From: Robertmurraya kyonggiensis
GTDB lineage: Bacteria; Bacillota; Bacilli; Bacillales; Cytobacillaceae
NCBI RefSeq assembly: GCF_005116465.1
Contig: NZ_SWBM01000001.1
Location: 620,001-684,000 of the forward strand
DNA: 64,000 nucleotides
Reading direction: 5' to 3'
Positions 35,823 to 50,485 of the stretch are shown piece after piece; within the stretch, counting starts at the first letter, position 1; each line of letters starts with the position of its first letter. The notes beneath the pieces were generated by a model. It was not told where the DNA came from, did no database searches, and saw only the letters and a list, made by a program, of their open reading frames with translations. Made by a program: the position numbers and the translations under genes.

Positions 35823-36705
35823 GGAACATGCAAATGAAAGAATTGATAAAGTACTTTCAACATTAAATACAGAATGGTCGAGAACTCAAGTTCAACAGTG
35901 GATAAAAGAAGGGAATGTCCTCGTTAATGGACAGCCAATCAAAACAAATTATAAGGGTTCTTTAAATGATAAAATTGAAATCACAATCCCAGAACCAGAA
36001 GAATTAGATGTCATTCCTGAGGAAATGGATCTGGAAATTTACTACGAGGATAAGGATGTTATCGTCGTTAATAAGCCTAAAGGGATGGTTGTCCATCCTG
36101 CGCCTGGACATTTAACTGGAACACTTGTGAACGGTTTAATGGCTCATTGTAAAGATTTATCTGGTATTAATGGTGTACTAAGACCAGGAATTGTTCATCG
36201 TATTGATAAAGATACGTCAGGTCTTTTGATGGTTGCAAAAAATGATTTTGCTCATGAGGATTTAGTTAATCAACTTGTTGCAAAAACTGTAACTAGACGT
36301 TATCGTGCTGTAGTTCATGGAAATATCGCGCATGATGATGGAACAATTGATGCACCAATAGCTCGGGATCCAAAGGATCGTCAAAGCATGACAGTTGTAG
36401 ATAATGGAAAGCATGCTGTTACACATTTTCACGTTTTAGAACGTTTTAATGACTTTACCCTAGTTGAGTGTCAATTAGAGACAGGAAGAACCCATCAAAT
36501 TCGTGTGCATATGAAGTATATTGGGTTTCCTTTAGCTGGGGATCCAAAGTATGGTCCAAGAAAAACAATTGATTTTGGTGGACAGGTCCTGCATGCCGGA
36601 ATCCTTGGATTTATTCATCCACGAACAAAGGAATATCTAGAATTTGAAGCTCCACTTCCAAAGGATTTTGTCGAATTGTTGGATAAGCTTCGAAATAATC
36701 GTTGA
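35794..36705 (+). CDS. ylyB: RluD-family 23S rRNA pseudouridine synthase YlyB
   Basis: Converts uridines in 23S rRNA to pseudouridine (RluD-type sites inferred). N-terminal S4 domain (about 10-70) and catalytic domain with HRIDKDTSG (about 134-142), where the aspartate is the nucleophile, and GRTHQIRVH (about 226-234). The ATG at 35794 follows AAAGGAGAA inside lspA and gives 303 residues, the B. subtilis length. The -35 of the pyr promoter overlaps its stop codon. Confidence 0.95.
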   Translation: MEKKEHIILEEHANERIDKVLSTLNTEWSRTQVQQWIKEGNVLVNGQPIKTNYKGSLNDKIEITIPEPEELDVIPEEMDLEIYYEDKDVIVVNKPKGMVVHPAPGHLTGTLVNGLMAHCKDLSGINGVLRPGIVHRIDKDTSGLLMVAKNDFAHEDLVNQLVAKTVTRRYRAVVHGNIAHDDGTIDAPIARDPKDRQSMTVVDNGKHAVTHFHVLERFNDFTLVECQLETGRTHQIRVHMKYIGFPLAGDPKYGPRKTIDFGGQVLHAGILGFIHPRTKEYLEFEAPLPKDFVELLDKLRNNR

Positions 36706-36731
36706 CAAATGTTCCAATTATAAGCTACTAT
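36702..36731 (+). promoter_or_regulatory. Sigma-A promoter of the pyr operon
   Basis: A perfect TTGACA (36702-36707) covers the ylyB stop codon; the -10 is TACTAT (36726-36731) at 18 bp. It leads straight into the first PyrR leader. Confidence 0.7.
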
Positions 36732-36739
36732 GACTATAG

Positions 36740-36870
36740 TTTAATAAGTCCTTTAAGACAGTCCAGAGAGGCTGAGAAGGAAACGGATCGTAGGTTGGAA
36801 TAGGTATGTCTAACTTACATTAAGCATAGAATTCGTCTATCCTCTCGCCCTGTGGTTGAGAGGATTTTTT
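36740..36870 (+). promoter_or_regulatory. PyrR attenuator 1, before pyrR
   Basis: The PyrR-binding loop AGTCCAGAGAGGCT is at about 36760-36773 and the intrinsic terminator at 36840-36870 (TCCTCTC with GAGAGGA, then T-run). PyrR with UMP stabilises the binding loop, which frees the terminator and stops transcription. Confidence 0.93.
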
Positions 36871-36890
36871 GTTCTTGCGGAAGGATGTGA

Positions 36891-37439
<549 letters not shown>

Positions 37440-37445
37440 GATTGA

Positions 37446-37550
37446 CCTTTTAATTGTAGTCCAGAGAGGCTAGCAAAAGGAATTGTATAGGGATACCTCT
37501 ATACTATTTCGCCTAACCTCTTTGAAAAATTTCAAAGAGGTATTTTTTTT
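37446..37550 (+). promoter_or_regulatory. PyrR attenuator 2, between pyrR and pyrP
   Basis: PyrR-binding loop AGTCCAGAGAGGCT at 37458-37471; terminator stem ACCTCTTTGAA (37516-37526) with TTCAAAGAGGT (37531-37541) and a T-run to 37550. Confidence 0.93.
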
Positions 37551-37564
37551 AGGGGGAAAATGAA

Positions 37565-38863
37565 ATGAATAAACCAGTACTTGATATTAATGAAAAACCA
37601 ACACCCGCACAAATGATAACACTTAGCTTTCAGCACATGTTTGCAATGTTTGGAGCGACAATCTTAGTACCAAAATTAGTTGGTTTAAGTCCAGCGATTG
37701 CTCTTTTAACAAGTGGAATTGCAACGATTTTATTCTTACTTATCACACAGTTTAAAGTGCCTGCTTACTTGGGTTCATCTTTTGCATTTATTGCACCGAT
37801 TTTAATTGCATCAAATGGAGGAGAAAGTCCAGGTAACGCGATGATAGGTGCGATGGCAGTAGGGATTACCTACGGAGTTGTTTCTTTAATCATCTGGAAA
37901 ACAGGCTATAAATGGTTAATGCGACTTTTACCACCAATCGTTGTTGCGCCAGTTATTATGGTAATCGGTCTTGGATTATCTGGAACAGCGGTAGACATGG
38001 CGATGAATGTAAATGGGGAGTATAACTTCTGGCACTTTACAGCTGCTTTAGTTACATTGTTTGCAGCCATCATCTTTACGGTTTATTTCAAAAATATTTT
38101 AAGTGCAATGCCGATTTTACTAGGACTAATCGTTGGATACATTTATTCAGCCATCATAGGAATTGTTGATTTCACAGCAGTAATAGAAGCGAACTGGTTT
38201 GAACTTCCTAAATTCTTATTCCCAGGAATCGATTATGAATTTACGATTACTTCATCCATCCTACTGGCAATGGTACCAATCGTCTTTGTTACAATTTCAG
38301 AGCATATCGGACATCAATTAGTACTAGGTAGAGTAGTTAATCGCAATTATATTAAAGACCCAGGCTTGCATCGTTCGATTGTCGCTGACGGTCTAGGAAC
38401 TTTTGTTAGTGCGTTCTTAGGCGGACCACCAAAAACGACTTATGGTGAAAATATCGGCGTACTAGCAATTACAAGAGTATATTCAGTTTATGTTATCTTC
38501 GGAGCAGCGGTCATTGCTATCCTGTTCTCGTTTGTAGGTAAGGCAATGGCATTCATTCAAACGATTCCGACTGCGGTCCTTGGTGGAATTTCCATCTTGC
38601 TCTTCGGAATTATTGCTTCAAGTGGTTTGAGAATGTTGGTTGAAAGTAAAATTGATTTTGGTAACAATAGAAACTTAGTGATATCTTCAGTTATCTTAGT
38701 TCTAGGAATCGGTGGAGCAGCATTAAGAATAACAGACTCATTCAGCATTGAGGGAATGGCATTGGCTGCGATTGTTGGGGTTATCCTGAACCTAGTTCTA
38801 CCTGGAAAAGATACAGCAAGTCAAGCTTTAGAAGATGATGAGAAAAATAATGATGTCGCATAG
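37565..38863 (+). CDS. pyrP: Uracil permease PyrP
   Basis: Nucleobase-cation symporter-2 family uracil transporter, 432 residues with about 14 membrane segments. The family block starts MITLSFQHMFAMFGATIL (about 17-34); the substrate-site glutamate is in TISEHIGHQ (about 238-246) and GGPPKTTYGENIG (about 284-296) is the second conserved loop. Flanked on both sides by PyrR attenuators. Confidence 0.96.
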   Translation: MNKPVLDINEKPTPAQMITLSFQHMFAMFGATILVPKLVGLSPAIALLTSGIATILFLLITQFKVPAYLGSSFAFIAPILIASNGGESPGNAMIGAMAVGITYGVVSLIIWKTGYKWLMRLLPPIVVAPVIMVIGLGLSGTAVDMAMNVNGEYNFWHFTAALVTLFAAIIFTVYFKNILSAMPILLGLIVGYIYSAIIGIVDFTAVIEANWFELPKFLFPGIDYEFTITSSILLAMVPIVFVTISEHIGHQLVLGRVVNRNYIKDPGLHRSIVADGLGTFVSAFLGGPPKTTYGENIGVLAITRVYSVYVIFGAAVIAILFSFVGKAMAFIQTIPTAVLGGISILLFGIIASSGLRMLVESKIDFGNNRNLVISSVILVLGIGGAALRITDSFSIEGMALAAIVGVILNLVLPGKDTASQALEDDEKNNDVA

Positions 38864-38871
38864 AGTCAGCC

Positions 38872-41204
<2,333 letters not shown>

Positions 41205-41208
<4 letters not shown>

Positions 41209-42308
41209 AAAGACAATTAATTTTGGAAGATGGTAGCGTCCTTTTAGGTGAAGGATTTGGAAGTGAAAAAGAAACGATTGGTGAAGTCGTTTTTAATACG
41301 GGGATGACTGGCTACCAAGAAATCTTATCGGACCCGTCTTATTGCGGGCAAATCGTTACGCTGACTTATCCTCTAATCGGGAACTATGGTATCAATCGCG
41401 ATGACTTCGAATCGATTACGCCTGCAATATCCGGATTTATTGTGAAGGAAATAGCCGATTTTCCGTCTAACTGGAGAAATGAAATTTCTTTGAGTGAGTT
41501 TTTTAAAAGCAAAGACATTCCAGGGATTGCAGGCATTGATACAAGAAAATTAACGAGAATTATCCGCAAGTATGGAACGCTAAAAGGAGCCATCTGCTCA
41601 GTGGATGAAGATGTTCAAGGAGTTCTGGAGAGATTAAGAGAAACCACACTAGGAAATGACCAAGTGAAACAGGTTTCTACGAAAAATGCCTACCCAAGTC
41701 CAGGAAGAGGAAAAAGAGTTGTCCTTGTTGATTTTGGGATGAAGCATGGTATTTTACGCGAACTGAACAATAGAGATTGTGATGTTCTAGTCGTTCCTTA
41801 CAATGTTACAGCAGAGGAAATACTCCGTTTAAGTCCAGATGGCGTGATGCTTTCGAATGGACCGGGAGACCCGAAGGATGTAACAGAAGGAATTGAGATG
41901 ATTCAAGGAATTCTTGGGAAAGTGCCACTATTCGGAATATGCTTAGGACATCAACTCTTTGCGTTAGCATGTGGAGCAAATACAGAAAAAATGAAGTTTG
42001 GTCATCGTGGTTCCAACCACCCAGTGAAGGATTTGCTTACTGGAAAAGTGGCGTTGACCTCGCAAAACCATGGTTACGCTGTTGAAGAAGCTTCCATTGA
42101 AACTACACGATTAGAAGTAACGCATATAGCTCTAAATGACAGCTCAATAGAAGGTTTGAAACATAAGGATTTTCCTGCGTTTACCGTTCAATATCATCCT
42201 GAAGCTTCACCAGGTCCAGAGGATGCCAATTATTTATTTGACCAGTTTATGAGTTTAATAGAATCTGAGGAAAGTGGTGCAAACAAATGCCAAAGCGTAC
42301 AGATATAA
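41205..42308 (+). CDS. pyrAA: Carbamoyl-phosphate synthase small subunit (pyrimidine-specific)
   Basis: Glutaminase subunit that supplies ammonia. N-terminal CPSase-specific domain and class I glutamine amidotransferase domain with catalytic Cys246 (GICLGHQ), His331 and Glu333 ([10 protein letters not shown]). The ATG at 41205 overlaps the pyrC stop (ATGA) with GAGAGGGTG upstream, giving 367 residues. It overlaps pyrAB by 22 bp. Confidence 0.97.
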
Positions 42309-45300
42309 ACAGTATTTTAGTCATCGGATCAGGACCGATTGTCATCGGTCAAGCAGCGGAATTTGATTATGCAGGAACGCAAGCGTGTATCGCCTTAAAA
42401 GAAGAAGGTTATAAAGTCATTCTTGTTAACTCCAATCCTGCCACCATTATGACAGATACAGAAATTGCTGATGTCGTCTATATTGAGCCACTCACACTTG
42501 AATTTGTTAGTCGCATTATTCGAAAAGAACGTCCAGATGCCATCGTACCAACATTAGGAGGGCAAACTGGATTGAATTTGGCAGTCGAGTTAGCCAAGTC
42601 TGGTGTGTTAGACGAATGTGGCGTTGAAATATTAGGAACGAAGCTTTCAGCGATTGAACAAGCAGAGGACCGGGATCTTTTTCGTAGCTTAATGAATGAG
42701 CTTGGTGAGCCAGTTCCAGAAAGCGAAATTGTCCACAATGTTGAGGAATCCCTTCAGTTCGTTCAAACAGTGGGCTATCCAGTCATCGTTCGTCCAGCCT
42801 TCACACTAGGTGGTACGGGCGGAGGGATTTGCCACAACGAGGAAGAGTTAATTGAAACAGTACAAAGCGGCTTGAAATATAGCCCTGTAACTCAATGTTT
42901 ACTGGAAAAAAGCATTGCAGGATTCAAAGAGATTGAGTACGAGGTAATGAGAGATTCAAATGACAATGCGATTGTAGTTTGTAACATGGAGAACATTGAC
43001 CCAGTTGGTGTTCATACAGGAGATTCCATTGTTGTGGCTCCAAGCCAAACTTTAAGTGACCGAGAGTATCAGATGTTACGAAATACATCTTTAAAAATTA
43101 TCCGAGCTCTTGGAATTGAAGGTGGCTGTAATGTTCAGTTAGCGCTCGACCCATACAGCTTTCAATATTATATTATCGAAGTAAATCCACGGGTAAGTCG
43201 CTCATCCGCGTTGGCCTCTAAAGCAACTGGTTATCCAATTGCGAAGCTTGCTGCAAAAATTGCTGTAGGTTTGACGTTAGATGAAATGATGAACCCTATC
43301 ACTGGAAAAACATATGCAAGCTTTGAGCCAGCACTTGACTATATCGTTACAAAAATTCCACGCTGGCCATTCGATAAATTTGATTCTGCCAAGCGTAATC
43401 TAGGAACACAAATGAAAGCAACAGGAGAAGTAATGGCGATTGGACGGACCTTTGAGGAATCATTGCTAAAAGCAATTCGTTCCCTCGAGGCAGGAGTTTA
43501 TCATCTTGCTTTAAATGATGGGGCAGAAATCGAGAACGACCTGTTAGAAAAACGAATTCGCAACGCTGGAGACGAAAGATTATTTTACATTGGAGAGGCA
43601 TTGGGAAGAGGATATAGCATCGACACTATTCATGAATGGAGCCAAATCGACCTCTTTTTCCTTCATAAGATGGAAAAAATCGTTAAGTTTGAAAAAGTCA
43701 TTCGTGAGAATCACTTTGACATAGAAGTGGGAAGAAAAGCGAAAGAAATGGGTTTTTCCGACAAAACATTAGCGGAAGCTTGGAATAGTACTGAGCTTAT
43801 GGTTTATCAATGGCGCAAAGAGAATGGCATCATCCCTGTCTACAAAATGGTTGATACATGTGCAGCCGAATTTGAGTCGGAAACACCTTACTACTACGGT
43901 TCTTATGAAGAGGAAAACGAATCAATTGTGACAGAGAAGAAAAGTGTCGTTGTACTTGGTTCAGGTCCAATTCGAATTGGCCAAGGAATTGAATTTGACT
44001 ATTCAACGGTTCATGCTGTCTGGGCGATTAAAGAAGCAGGTTACGAAGCGATTATTATTAACAGCAACCCAGAAACTGTTTCAACTGATTTTAGCATCTC
44101 CGATAAACTGTATTTCGAGCCACTTACCATCGAAGATGTTATGCATATTATTGACTTAGAACAGCCTGAAGGAGTTGTCGTCCAGTTCGGTGGACAAACG
44201 GCTATCAACCTAGCATCTAAGCTAGTGGAAAGAGGCGTAAGGATTCTTGGGACTTCACTTGAAAATATTGATGGGGCAGAGGACAGAGATAAGTTCGAGC
44301 ATGCTCTTTCCCAATTAAATATTCCGCAACCAAAGGGGAAAACGGCCCTTTCGGTAGAGGAAGCAGTGAAGATTGCAGCAAGTATCGGGTATCCTGTATT
44401 GGTTCGTCCGTCTTATGTGCTCGGAGGGCGTGCGATGGAAATTGTCTACCATGAGGAAGAGCTTTTACACTATATGAAAAATGCTGTTAAAATCAATCCG
44501 GAGCACCCGGTATTAATTGACCGTTACTTAACAGGAAAAGAAATTGAAATTGATGCGATTAGTGACGGAAAGTCTGTCCTAATCCCGGGCATTATGGAGC
44601 ATATCGAAAGAGCAGGGGTTCACTCAGGTGACTCGATTGCAGTCTATCCAACACAAAGTATAACTGCTGAAATCAAAGAAAAACTGGTAGATTACACAGA
44701 ACGACTGGCAAAAGGGTTGGGCATTATCGGACTCTTAAACATTCAATATGTGGTTTCAAAAGGAGAAGTCTTCGTTATCGAGGTCAATCCTCGTTCAAGC
44801 CGGACAGTTCCATTCCTGAGTAAAATTACGAAGGTTCCAATGGCGAAGATTGCCACAAAGGTCATTCTTGGACAATCTATCGAGGAGCAAGGTTATGAAT
44901 CAGGGCTTGTACCAGAAAAATCAGGCGTATATGTAAAAGTACCGGTATTCTCTTTTGCTAAACTACGCAGAGTCGATATTACATTAGGACCTGAAATGAA
45001 ATCAACGGGCGAAGTCATGGGTAAGGACACAACTCTTGAAAAAGCCTTGTACAAAGGACTTGTGGCTTCTGGAATGAAAATTCAACCATTCGGTACCGTA
45101 TTAATGACCGTGGCTGATAAGGATAAGGAAGAATCCCTCCAATTAGCAAAAAGATTTGCTGCAATTGGATTCCGTATTATGGCGACAAGCGGCACAGCAG
45201 AAGCGCTTAAATCGGTTGGAATTCCCGTTCAGGTGGTCGATAAAATCGGAACAAAGGGACCAGATCTTCTCGATGTGATTCGAAATGGTGATGCTCAATT

Positions 45301-45495
45301 TGTTATCAACACCTTAACAAAAGGAAAACAGCCCGCTCGTGACGGCTTTAGAATCCGTCGTGAATCCGTTGAAAATGGAATTCCGTGCTTAACATCTCTT
45401 GATACAGCAGAAGCAATGCTCCGAGTACTCGAGTCGATGACATTTTCAGCAGAGCCTATGGGTGAACAAACACCAGTACGAGAGGCGGTTTTCCA

Positions 45496-45499
<4 letters not shown>
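42287..45499 (+). CDS. pyrAB: Carbamoyl-phosphate synthase large subunit
   Basis: 1070 residues made of two homologous ATP-grasp halves plus an allosteric MGS-like domain. Each half begins with the same glycine-rich block ([20 protein letters not shown] at about 12-31; [18 protein letters not shown] near 557-574). Synthesises carbamoyl phosphate from bicarbonate, ammonia and two ATP. Overlaps pyrAA at the start and pyrK (GTGA) at the end. Confidence 0.98.
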
Positions 45500-47180
<1,681 letters not shown>

Positions 47181-47181
47181 C

Positions 47182-47898
47182 GTGAAAGATTCGCTAATTA
47201 TTGCCCTTGATTTTCCTAACAAAGAGGAAGTTTTTCAGTTCTTAAATCGTTTTGATGATGAAAGCCTCTTTCTAAAAGTTGGAATGGAGCTTTTTTATCA
47301 AGAAGGTCCTAGAATCATTCAGGAATTAAAAGAGAGAGAACATCAAATTTTCTTAGATTTAAAGCTTCATGATATTCCAAACACAGTATACGGTGGGATG
47401 AAAGGTCTTGCGCAGCTAGGCTGTGATTTGGTCAATGTTCATGCTGCCGGTGGAAAAGACATGATGCGCGCTGCTCTTGAAGGTTTAGAGGCAGGGACAG
47501 CTCCTGGGCGGGTACGTCCGGCATGTATTGCCGTTACTCAGTTGACAAGTACATCAGAACAACAAATGAGAAGCGAGCAGCTTATTGAAGCTACGTTAGC
47601 TCAATCGGTTATTCATTATTCCTTAATCGCACAAGAAGCTGGTTTAGATGGAGTGGTTTGCTCTTCCCATGAAGCGGGAATCATTCGAGAGCAGCTTGGA
47701 AATGAGTTTGTCACGGTTACCCCTGGTATTCGTTTAGGCTCTGACCTTGTTCAGGATCAAAAAAGAGTGGCGACACCGGAGCAAGCTAGAATTGCTGGTG
47801 TATCTGCTATCGTCGTTGGACGCGGTATTACAAAGGCAGAAGATCCGTATAGAAGTTATCAAGCATACAAACAAGCGTGGGAGGGCGTTCGAGCATGA
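47182..47898 (+). CDS. pyrF: Orotidine 5'-phosphate decarboxylase
   Basis: Final step to UMP. Active-site tetrad block [10 protein letters not shown] (Asp59, Lys61, Asp64) and the C-terminal [13 protein letters not shown] phosphate site. GTG at 47182 follows GGAAGGAG; 238 residues, like B. subtilis PyrF. The longer open frame begins inside pyrD and is not used. Overlaps pyrE by 4 bp (ATGA). Confidence 0.96.
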   Translation: MKDSLIIALDFPNKEEVFQFLNRFDDESLFLKVGMELFYQEGPRIIQELKEREHQIFLDLKLHDIPNTVYGGMKGLAQLGCDLVNVHAAGGKDMMRAALEGLEAGTAPGRVRPACIAVTQLTSTSEQQMRSEQLIEATLAQSVIHYSLIAQEAGLDGVVCSSHEAGIIREQLGNEFVTVTPGIRLGSDLVQDQKRVATPEQARIAGVSAIVVGRGITKAEDPYRSYQAYKQAWEGVRA

Positions 47899-48527
47899 AA
47901 AAACAAATAGCAGAGAGATTACTAGACATTGAGGCAGTTGCCTTAAAACCAACAGAGCCATTCACATGGTCTTCAGGTCTACAATCACCGATTTATTGCG
48001 ATAATCGATTAACCCTTTCTTATCCACAGGTTCGTAAGGAAATTGCTAATGGATTAAAGGAGCTAATCGTCGAGAATTTTCCCGGTGTAGAGCTAGTAGC
48101 TGGGACAGCAACAGCTGGTATTCCTCATGCGGCTTGGGTAAGTGAGCTTCTTGATTTACCGATGTGCTATGTTCGTTCAAAAGCAAAGGGACATGGAAAA
48201 GGGAAGCAGATTGAAGGAAAAGCGACAGAAGGACAAAAAGTGGTCGTAGTGGAAGACTTAATATCCACTGGTGGAAGTGTCCTTACTGCTGTAGCGGCAT
48301 TACGTGAAGCGGGCTGTGAAGTGTTAGGTGTAGTTGCAATTTTTACTTATGAGCTTGAAAAAGGGAAAGAATTGTTGGAGGAAGCAGGAATTACTGCATA
48401 TTCTCTATCTGACTTTTCTACATTAGTAGAAGTTGCTGAAGCACGAGGCTATGTTAAGGTAGAAGATTTGAAGAGCCTAGCAGAGTGGAAGAAGGATCCG
48501 ACAGCGTGGGGAAAAGTTCATCAATAA
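47895..48527 (+). CDS. pyrE: Orotate phosphoribosyltransferase
   Basis: Fifth step of UMP synthesis: orotate plus PRPP gives OMP. PRPP-binding motif [13 protein letters not shown] at 116-128; 210 residues. ATG at 47895 overlaps the pyrF stop, with GAGGGCG before it. Last gene of the operon. Confidence 0.96.
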   Translation: MKKQIAERLLDIEAVALKPTEPFTWSSGLQSPIYCDNRLTLSYPQVRKEIANGLKELIVENFPGVELVAGTATAGIPHAAWVSELLDLPMCYVRSKAKGHGKGKQIEGKATEGQKVVVVEDLISTGGSVLTAVAALREAGCEVLGVVAIFTYELEKGKELLEEAGITAYSLSDFSTLVEVAEARGYVKVEDLKSLAEWKKDPTAWGKVHQ

Positions 48528-48532
48528 ACAAT

Positions 48533-48563
48533 AGACAGGCTGAGTGCCTGTCTTCATCTTTTT
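48533..48563 (+). terminator. Rho-independent terminator of the pyr operon
   Basis: AGACAGGC (48533-48540) pairs perfectly with GCCTGTCT (48546-48553) around TGAGT, followed by TCATCTTTTT. It lies between convergent pyrE and rqcH. Confidence 0.8.
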
Positions 48564-50263
48564 AACCTTAAAACCGTATCCTCTTCAGGTGTCACATACA
48601 CGGTTTGTTGATTTTCATAAATCACATACCCAGGTTTTGCGCCAGATGGCTTTTTGACATGGCGGATTTGAGTATAGTCAACGGGTACGGAGCTCGAACT
48701 TCTTGCCTTACTGAAATACGCTGCTAACTGAGCTGCCTCAAGAATCGTCTCATCAGAAGGGGCAGGATTACGAATAACGACGTGAGAGCCCGGAATATCT
48801 TTTGTATGAAGCCAAATCTCGTCTCTTCCAGCCAATTTATTTGTTAAATAATCATTTTGTTTGTTGTTTTTGCCGACAAGAATTTCAGTTCCATCAGTAG
48901 CTGTGTATTTCTCCAAAATAGGCTTTACATTCTTAACGTTCTTGCTGCCTTTCTTTTGACGATCTCGTAAGTATCCACCTTCAATCAATTCTTCTCGGAT
49001 TTCCGAAATGTCTTTAGTGGATGCTGTTTCAACCTGCTGCAGTAATGTATCGAAATAGGCAACCTCTTCTTTTGCTTTTTCCATTTGTTCACTAGCCATC
49101 ACGAGCGCTGTCTTAGCTTTCTGATATCTTGTGAAAAATTTCTGTGCATTGTCAGATGGTGATTTTTGCGGATTCAACGGAATTTTTACCGTTCCACCAT
49201 TTTCATCATAGTAATTGATGACCTCGATTTCCTTCATCCCTTTTTCAACCGCATAAAGATTGGCAGTCAACAATTCCCCGAAAAGCTGATGTTGATTGGC
49301 ATTTTCTGCTTCCGTGATGGTAGCTTGAAGCTTCTTGATTTTTTTCTCGTTCTTTTCTTTTTCATTCAAAATAAATCTTTCTAAGTCGTTTGCTTGCTGT
49401 TTCACCCGATCACGGTCGGCCTTGCCAAAATAGAAACGGTCTAGAAGCTCGCTTAACGAATCATATTTCTTACTCTCGCCCTTTAGATGCTCCATCGGCA
49501 AGAGGTAGAAGGATTCTTTATTATCAAATGAAGTAATCGAAGGCTCGTATTGATGATCCTTCATTTTTTGTAACATTCGTATGAAAGTTTTTGGTAGTGT
49601 CGCCCGGTTTGCGATTCCCGCTTGATAAACAATTTCTTTTGCAAAAAGAGGGGAGATACCCGCAAATTGCTCTACTAGCTGCTTATCTAATTTCCCCGCA
49701 TTAAAATCAATTTTTCTCAAAAGGTCCTCTTCCGTTGCAACTATAGGATCTTGTTTGTTTTGTGTTGGTGGTGCAATATACTCCTGGCCAGGCATGATTG
49801 CTCGATGGCTATTAACAGCGTAGGATACATGTTTAATGCTATCTAAAATCAAATTCCTTGTTTTATCAACTAATATGATATTACTGTGGCGGCCCATAAT
49901 CTCCACGATTAATTGCTTAGATGAAATGTCGCCAATTTCATTTCGCCCTCTTACGTCAAAAACGATCATTCGGTCCATCCCGATTTGATGAATATCCTCT
50001 AAAATAAAACCTTCAAGATGCTTTCTTAGAAGCATACAGAACATCGGTGGCTCACTTGGATTTTCATAGGTTTCATTGGTAAGCTGTGCCCGGGCATAGC
50101 TTGGATGAACGGATAGAAGTAATTTATGATTCTTTCCGTTTGCCCGAATGACGAACACAATTTCATTTTTGTAAGGTTGATGTATTTTATTAATTCTTCC
50201 CCCTTTTAAAAGGGCAGAGAACTCATGTGTTATCGCTCTAGTAAACAAACCGTCAAATGACAT
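48554..50263 (-). CDS. rqcH: Rqc2 homologue RqcH (ribosome quality control, NFACT family)
   Basis: Binds stalled 50S subunits and adds C-terminal alanine tails that mark the nascent chain for degradation; older name fibronectin-binding protein A / YloA. NFACT-N domain (about 1-200) with the functional Asp97-Arg98 pair, central coiled coils (about 270-430) and the NFACT-R domain ([17 protein letters not shown], about 468-484). ATG at 50263 is 9 nt after AAAAGG and gives 569 residues; the ATG at 50272 touches that Shine-Dalgarno. In B. subtilis the cysH operon lies between pyrE and yloA; it is missing here. Confidence 0.96.
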   Translation of the reverse strand: MSFDGLFTRAITHEFSALLKGGRINKIHQPYKNEIVFVIRANGKNHKLLLSVHPSYARAQLTNETYENPSEPPMFCMLLRKHLEGFILEDIHQIGMDRMIVFDVRGRNEIGDISSKQLIVEIMGRHSNIILVDKTRNLILDSIKHVSYAVNSHRAIMPGQEYIAPPTQNKQDPIVATEEDLLRKIDFNAGKLDKQLVEQFAGISPLFAKEIVYQAGIANRATLPKTFIRMLQKMKDHQYEPSITSFDNKESFYLLPMEHLKGESKKYDSLSELLDRFYFGKADRDRVKQQANDLERFILNEKEKNEKKIKKLQATITEAENANQHQLFGELLTANLYAVEKGMKEIEVINYYDENGGTVKIPLNPQKSPSDNAQKFFTRYQKAKTALVMASEQMEKAKEEVAYFDTLLQQVETASTKDISEIREELIEGGYLRDRQKKGSKNVKNVKPILEKYTATDGTEILVGKNNKQNDYLTNKLAGRDEIWLHTKDIPGSHVVIRNPAPSDETILEAAQLAAYFSKARSSSSVPVDYTQIRHVKKPSGAKPGYVIYENQQTVYVTPEEDTVLRLKR

Positions 50264-50485
50264 TTCAAACATCCTTTTCTACATAAAATCTCAACTTCCA
50301 TAATAGCCTACTTTAAGGGAAAAGACGAACATATTAGTCGTTTTCGCTAAAGGTGTCATTCATCTGATTGATTTTAAATCGATTGTAGCATTTTTTAGGA
50401 CGAGTCTGAATAAGCTTTCTTTAGAGTAGGCTGGCTCTGATTACAATAAATTGCTGCCAATATCGAGGAGGAGTGAGATGGTCGG

